A stretch of 64,000 nt of DNA from Flavobacteriales bacterium (GTDB lineage Bacteria; Bacteroidota; Bacteroidia; Flavobacteriales_F; PHOS-HE28), in assembly GCA_016703105.1 (NCBI GenBank), contig JADJCS010000002.1, forward strand, positions 248,001 to 312,000, in the 5' to 3' direction. The notes beneath the pieces were generated by a model. That model was not told the origin of the DNA and ran no database searches. It was given only the letters and a program-made list of their open reading frames with translations. Numbering within the stretch: position 1 is the first letter of the stretch; every line of letters starts with the position of its first letter. This document shows, piece after piece, positions 59,174 to 64,000 of this stretch. A program made the translations under genes and the position numbers.

Positions 59174-59915
59174 CTACGGCAACGTCGCCACCCGCGTAGC
59201 GGTGGGCACACTACCGCCGATATTGTTCAGGATCGGGTCGCGATCGTTGCTGCTGCCGGCGTATTTCACCTGCCCGTTCATATTCACGTCCTCGCGCCAA
59301 TAGCCGCTTACCGTTGCGGTGGGCACCGTGCCTCCGATGCGGGTGAGGATCGGGTCGCGATCGTTGTTGCCTCCCGCGTATTTCACCGTCCCATCGAAGG
59401 TGATGTCGCCAGCGATCAAGACCATCACACCGCTCACGTTCTTGTGTGCATCGTTGTCATGGACCTGGGTGCCGGGCAAGGTGAGATCAACTGAAGCGAT
59501 CGCATCGCCATAGACGATAGGCGTGGAAGAGGAGAGCATCACGGGCAAGTGGTTGCGCGGTCTCACCGCCACGCTATAACTCCCTGGCGCAAGACCCGCG
59601 AAACCCACGGTGCTCACGCCATCCAGATCCACCACATCGCCATCGCGTTGCAAGAGCACGGCGCGCGATGCTGCGATCGTGCTCGGTGTGGCAGCAGGCC
59701 GCATCTCCACCAGCACCCAGTCGGTGATCGCATTGTTGCCGGTGATGGAAAGCACGCTGGTAGGGATCGTCGCACCGGGTACATAGGTTGCTCCCGAATA
59801 GCCCATTGACGTGAAAGGTTCGGTTAGCGGGAAGGACGGGAGCGTACGCAAGGCGTCGCTCATCAACCCGCTGGGCTCATCATATGGTCCTTGCAGGAAG
59901 ACCTTCACGGCCGCG
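59174..59915 (-). repeat. Duplicated segment, copy 1
   Basis: Encodes the last 245 residues or so of the GEVED protein and is closely similar in DNA to 61917-62655 (direct orientation), with stretches near 59520-59620 almost identical to 62280-62370. Points to a recent duplication or gene conversion between neighbours. Confidence 0.75.
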
Positions 59916-61342
59916 CGCGCGACGGGGGCGATCGTCACTACGTAATCTTCCGTTTCGCCATACTGGTAATTGGCGCAGGAACTGTTCGGAGCGATGGGTG
60001 AATAGTAGCTCGAACGGAAACGCATGCCGGTGATGCCGGTCAAAGCGGTGATCGGTATGGTAGCGGTCCCGTTGTAGAACCATGGTTGCATCCCATCCGC
60101 ATCCGTGAGTGCGATGAATTCGCTCGCTTCGTAAGTGCCGGAGTGGTCGTAGTCGATCCAACCGGCCGCGTATTGGTCTCCATTGGGGATCACGGAAACG
60201 GTAACAGCCACGTTGTCCAATTGCGAAACACCGGCTGCGGGTAACGAGCCCGTGTAATCCGAGTACGTGCCCCCGCTGTTGCAAGTGCTGGTGTTGTTGA
60301 TCGGTGTGGCAGCGGAGGTGAAGGTCACGTTCGTGATGTGATCTATAGCACAACTACTCCCTGTGGTGGTTCCTACGCAGCCACAGTCATAGAAAGGGCT
60401 CATCCCCACGAGCAGTGGAGTGGATGTACCCGTTCCACCGCCCGGGCATGTTACCTGAGCGCGATAATACAGTGGTGTCGTCTGACTTGTCGTCTGGGTG
60501 GAAGCGGTGCCGAGGTTCGTGAGGTTCACCGTGAACGCCGCGTCCGATGCGCTTTGCCACTGGTAGGTGACTCCCGTACCTGGCGTCAGGTTCTGGAGGG
60601 CAAGATCGAAGTTCACTCCGGGACAGGCCGTAGCAGGTCCTGTCGGATTGCCGGGCGCAGGAAGACCTGAGCATGGTACACCGGTTCCGGTGAAGCGAAC
60701 GTAAGGTTTGGTAGTATTCGTAACATCGGTATCGAAAATGCAGGCGGAAATAACACCATGATCAAGCTGGTAGTGTCGCGAAGCACCGGCAGCAAGTCCC
60801 GTCTTGGCCTGCACACCACCATAAGGAGTGGTGTACGGGTTTGCCGGTCCCGTACAGATCTCCACGACGAGGTTCGAGGTGCCGTCCCATGTGAAAGCAG
60901 CGTCGAACGTGATGTCATTGAAACCGGTCGCGACCGCATAAGTGAAGGCGTTCTTCACGGTAGAGGTCGCATCTGCGTTGTGCGCTGCCGAGTTGGTGGC
61001 CGCGGTGTGCCCCATCTTGATCGTGTAGTTCGCAAGGGAAGACGACGACTCGGTCACGTTCCAAGCGAGCCTACTGATCACACACCCACTGGGCATTCCA
61101 GCAGCCGTCAACTCCGCGGCCGTATACACGACCTGATACCGTAGAGAGTTGTAGTATCGGTTGATAGGGTCCGCAGAGACACTGTTGGTGTTCCCGGCCG
61201 CACCACCTGCGGGCACGACGTTGTATTGAACTTGTGCCATGCCTGCCGTTCCGAGCAGCACGAGCGCTGCACCGAGTAAGCCGGTCTTTAGCCAAGCCCA
61301 CGTTCGCCACAGGGATGGTGTCGAGGAGTTGCGACAATTCAT
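59174..61342 (-). CDS. GEVED-type surface protein with C-terminal VKYAG/NDRD module
   Basis: 722 residues from ATG 61342, chosen because it starts a signal peptide (ending GTAGMAQ). A GEVED domain ('YQYGETEDYVVTI', with 'SQLDNVAVTVSVIPNGDQYAAGWIDYDHSG' before it) is flanked by Ser/Thr-rich beta regions. The C-terminal part carries two copies of VKYAG.(N/S)NDRDPIL..IGG..PTAT. This C-terminal module is shared with the next gene. A sorting or calcium-binding role is possible. Surface or secreted by prediction. Confidence 0.82.
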   Translation of the reverse strand: MNCRNSSTPSLWRTWAWLKTGLLGAALVLLGTAGMAQVQYNVVPAGGAAGNTNSVSADPINRYYNSLRYQVVYTAAELTAAGMPSGCVISRLAWNVTESSSSLANYTIKMGHTAATNSAAHNADATSTVKNAFTYAVATGFNDITFDAAFTWDGTSNLVVEICTGPANPYTTPYGGVQAKTGLAAGASRHYQLDHGVISACIFDTDVTNTTKPYVRFTGTGVPCSGLPAPGNPTGPATACPGVNFDLALQNLTPGTGVTYQWQSASDAAFTVNLTNLGTASTQTTSQTTPLYYRAQVTCPGGGTGTSTPLLVGMSPFYDCGCVGTTTGSSCAIDHITNVTFTSAATPINNTSTCNSGGTYSDYTGSLPAAGVSQLDNVAVTVSVIPNGDQYAAGWIDYDHSGTYEASEFIALTDADGMQPWFYNGTATIPITALTGITGMRFRSSYYSPIAPNSSCANYQYGETEDYVVTIAPVARAAVKVFLQGPYDEPSGLMSDALRTLPSFPLTEPFTSMGYSGATYVPGATIPTSVLSITGNNAITDWVLVEMRPAATPSTIAASRAVLLQRDGDVVDLDGVSTVGFAGLAPGSYSVAVRPRNHLPVMLSSSTPIVYGDAIASVDLTLPGTQVHDNDAHKNVSGVMVLIAGDITFDGTVKYAGGNNDRDPILTRIGGTVPTATVSGYWREDVNMNGQVKYAGSSNDRDPILNNIGGSVPTATRVATLP

Positions 61343-61458
61343 GTTTGAGGGTTTTGGTTGTGTCAACCTATTCCAAGACAAGGTATAGCGGTGCGCGCTT
61401 TCGCCGTTGGCTAGTGCGCTGTACAGCGGCCTGGCATTAGGGTATATGGTGAGGCCTC

Positions 61459-61860
61459 TCAGATCCCGGCGCTCGGGTGTTTTCCGAGTGCCGCATGCTC
61501 TCTGTCCTCCAGCCATCCGGTGTGCCTCTCATCCTCGAACATCTTCAATGGACTCTCCGGATGTGCGCTGCTCCAAATATAGTGCTCAGGTAAAGTGACC
61601 AACCCTTCATTGACGGGATTGTTATTGTTGTGGATGTACTCCACTTTTCTGGTCGAACATCGCCGCATGGCTGATCTCGATCGGATGCATGGACTTTTGC
61701 CAGAACATCAGATCCTGGTTTTGCACGGTTTCCAGTGCGGCCTTCCTGAGAAATCGCATCAACCATTCCCTGCGGCTCTCACCGGGTTCGTTGGCGATCA
61801 ATTCCAAGAGACGCTTGGCGGTGAAGCTATTGAAGGGCCTCAGTGGAACTCAGATCACCC
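61459..61860 (-). pseudogene. Decayed REP-associated tyrosine transposase (IS200-like)
   Basis: Fragments in two frames of the minus strand read 'PFNSFTAKRLLELIANEPGESRREWLMRFLRKAALETVQNQDLMFWQKSMHPIEISHAAMFDQK' then 'VEYIHNNNNPVNEGLVTLPEHYIWSSAHPESPLKMF'. The YIHNNPV..GLV..PEHY..SSA pattern is the hallmark of RAYT/TnpA-REP proteins. An extra T (plus strand) in the run 61645-61648 shifts the frame; the N-terminal half with the HUH motif is missing, and a stop lies close upstream of the fragment. So it is inactive, sitting between two copies of the duplicated module. Confidence 0.8.
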
Positions 61861-61916
61861 CATCCTATCACCAGCTTCCCGTCGGCCATGTCCGCGAGTT
61901 CCTCGTTGTGCCATGA

Positions 61917-62655
61917 TCACGGCAACGTCGCCACCCGCATAGCGGTCGGCACACTGCCGCCGATGCTGTTCAGTACGCGATCACGATCGTTGCTGCTGCC
62001 GGCGTACTTCACTACGCCGTCCAGGTTCACATCCTCGAGCCAGTAGCCGCTAACTGTCGCAGTGGGAACCGTGCCGCCGATGCGGGTGAGGATCGGATCG
62101 CGGTCGTTATTGCCCCCGGCGTATTTTACAGAATGATCGAAGGTGACATCGCCGGCCGCGAGCACCATCACACCGCTCACGTTCTTTGCGTGCATCGTTG
62201 TCGTAGACCTGGGCGCCGGGCAAGGTGAAGTCCACTGAAGCGATCGCATCGCCATAGGCGATAGGCGTGGAGGAGGAGAGCATCACGGGCAAGTGGTTGC
62301 GCGGTCTCACCGCCACGCTATAACTCCCTGGCGCAAGACCCGCGAAGCCGACGGTCGAAACGCCATCGAGATCCACCCCATCGCCATCACGCTGTAACAG
62401 TACGGCGCGTGCTGCCGCGATCGTGCTCGGCGATGCGGCCGGGCGCATTTCGATGAGCAGCCAATCGACGATCGCGTTGTTGCCTGTGACAGCAAGCAGG
62501 CTGGAAGGGATCGTTGCTCCGGGCGCATAGGCGGCGTGCGAATAACCCATCGAGGTGAAAGGTTCCGTCAGCGGGAAGGAGGGGAGGGTGCGAAGCGCGT
62601 CGTTCATCATTCCGCCGGCGTACGGGCCATCGAGCATCAAACGGACGCTCGTGCG
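61917..62655 (-). repeat. Duplicated segment, copy 2
   Basis: Direct-repeat partner of 59174-59915, with the inserted base at 62185-62187. Both encode the same C-terminal module and the ~245 residues before it. Confidence 0.75.
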
Positions 62656-64000
62656 CGAAGTGCCATGGATGCGCGCGATACGGTTGCGGCCAACACCGTT
62701 GTAGTTGGTAAACCATCCGCCGGCGATGATCCTCCCGTCAGGTCGTAGGGCCAGGGAAAAGATGTACTCATCAGCGGCTGTCCCGGTATTGAAACTCAGG
62801 TCCAAGCTTCCATCCGCGTTCAGACGCGCAAGACGCTTGCAGCTGACGCCATTGTAGCTCGTAAACCATCCGCCGATCAAGATCTTCCCATCGGGTTGGT
62901 GAACGATCGACCTAGGCCAGCCGCCGGATGTTCCGGTCCCTGGATCGAAAGTGGGATCCACCGTGCCATCCGCGTTCAAGCGGGCAATGCACATACGAGG
63001 GACCCCACTAAAGGTGGAGAAGGCACCGCCCACCATCACCTTCCCATCCGGCTGTAGATCCGCGCAGTAGACCGCGGAGAACGCCTCCCCCGGTCCTGGA
63101 TCGAAAGTGGGGTCCAAGCTGCCATCGGCGTTCAAGCGGGCAACACGGCCGCGCGTGACACCATTGAAACTGGCAAAACGCCCGCCGATAATGATCTTAC
63201 CGTTGGGTTGGATGCGTACGGAATAGACGATCTGGTCCGTTCCGGTACCCGGGTTGAATCCGGGGTCCAAGCTACCGTCAGCGTTCAAGCGGGCTATGTT
63301 GTTGGCGGGGGTGCCATTGTATTGATTGAACTGTCCTGCGATGATGATCTTTCCGTCAGCCTGGAGGGCCATCGCCTCAACACGTATGCCCACTCCTGCC
63401 CCAACCCCCGTTCCAGGATCAAAACCAGTGTCCAAGCTTCCATCGCCGTTCAGGCGGGCGATGCGATTCCGGGAGGTGTTGTTATAGAAACTGAATTCCC
63501 CGCCAATGAGGATCTTCCCATCTGGTTGAACGATGGTGCTAAAAACACCGCCACTGACCAGATCGGTCCCGGTTCCGGTGTTGAAACCGGTGTCCAAACC
63601 GCCATCTGGATGGAGGCGGGCAATGTGCCTGCAGCGTGTCTCATTGTACCATGTGAAATAGCCTCCGATGATGATCTTTCCATCGGATTGTAGGCTGACG
63701 GTACTGACTGCCGCGTCCGCTTCATTGCTGGGGTTGAATGTGAGGTCTAAGCTGCCATTCGTGTTCAAACGGGCGACGCCATTGCGGCCAGTCTGTTCTT
63801 TTGTGAACTCTCCACCGATAATGATCTTTCCATCAGGTTGGAGCGCTATACAGTGAACATTCGGGTAGGTTCCGAGCCCAGGGTCGAAACCGGCGTCTAA
63901 ACCGCCATCGGTGTTCAAGCGCGCGATGTAGTTGCGATTGGTCCCGTTGAATGCCGTGAACGATCCGGCAATGATGACCTTTCCATCTGGTCGTAGCGCC
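61917..64000 (-). CDS. Delta-60 (DUF5122) repeat surface protein with VKYAG/NDRD module, frameshifted; 5' end beyond window
   Basis: The frame is open to the window edge, so the N-terminus is missing. About ten delta-60 repeats of roughly 50 residues ('QPDGKIIIGGEFT......RNGIARLN.DGSLD.TFNPGTG') form a predicted beta-propeller, then a region shared with the neighbouring gene and the VKYAG/NDRD module. One extra T (plus strand, 62185-62187) in the run shifts the frame after 'VYDNDARK', so the module is read in another frame to stop 61917. The shift is probably an indel error because the neighbour has the intact sequence. Confidence 0.85.

Noticed and set aside
62655..64000. Periodic DNA resembling a tandem-repeat or CRISPR-like array
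   Set aside because: The period of about 150 nt encodes delta-60 protein repeats in an open frame and units diverge; there are no short identical repeats with unique spacers.
1..64000. tRNA, rRNA, CRISPR or replication-origin features
   Set aside because: No cloverleaf-like segment, rRNA signature, spacer array or DnaA-box cluster was recognised on either strand by eye.

Overview
This is a dense, GC-rich (about 60 %) chromosomal segment of a Bacteroidota bacterium, most likely an environmental member of the Flavobacteriales; the taxonomic call is inference. It rests on several secreted proteins with C-terminal type IX secretion (T9SS) sorting domains, Bacteroidota-restricted families (DUF4421, DUF4476, DUF4412, BatA-type proteins, a long-tailed S16), and TAnnTTTG-type -7 promoter boxes. 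I see no rRNA, tRNA, CRISPR, prophage or plasmid genes.

Layout. 0-16 kb: mostly exported proteins: a matrixin-like metalloprotease broken by an in-frame TAG, a GH9 cellulase, an M1 aminopeptidase, two cell-surface T9SS proteins (one with an S74 self-cleaving chaperone domain), a DUF4421 outer-membrane protein, a lysyl-oxidase-like T9SS protein and a GH20 hexosaminidase. 16-20 kb: housekeeping (rhodanese, rpsP, rimM, trmN6, a saccharopine-dehydrogenase-like enzyme). 20-25 kb: an envelope cassette of a DUF4476 protein, a CsgG-like TPR lipoprotein (frameshifted) and two LPP20-like lipoproteins, then a DUF423 protein and pckA. 27-32 kb: an S41-like protein coupled to a BtuF-like binding lipoprotein, an Mpo1-like protein, a DinB-like protein and a secreted endonuclease/phosphatase-fold protein. 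32-36.5 kb: a ferric-iron ABC transporter operon (binding protein, permease, ATPase) followed by a TPR protein and an ElyC/SanA-like protein. 36.6-39 kb: a membrane redoxin overlapping a PAS-SpoIIE phosphatase. 39-48 kb: miaA, cca, a GT9 glycosyltransferase, a CBS-domain membrane protein (two indels), dapD, ruvX, def, a TPR lipoprotein, a degenerate dihydroorotase and its overlapping BatA-type partner. 50-55.5 kb: two tandem paralogous FG-GAP-repeat T9SS proteins. 55-59 kb: a TIGR02757 protein, two outer-membrane proteins, a DUF4412 protein and an SGNH hydrolase. 59-64 kb: two large surface proteins sharing a duplicated C-terminal module, separated by a decayed REP-associated tyrosine transposase.

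The genes are tightly packed into operons with 1-4 nt stop/start overlaps (ATGA, TGATG). Two themes go beyond routine annotation. First, a CTTTG-type -7 box ends only 4-6 nt before the start codon of about nine or ten genes, suggesting widespread leaderless transcription. Second, several intergenic REP/MITE-like inverted repeats run into the 3' ends of rimM, ruvX and cca and lie in the same window as a REP-associated transposase remnant.

Five apparent single-base indels, four of them in homopolymers, suggest either slippage hot-spots or uncorrected long-read assembly errors, so frameshifted genes should be read with that in mind.
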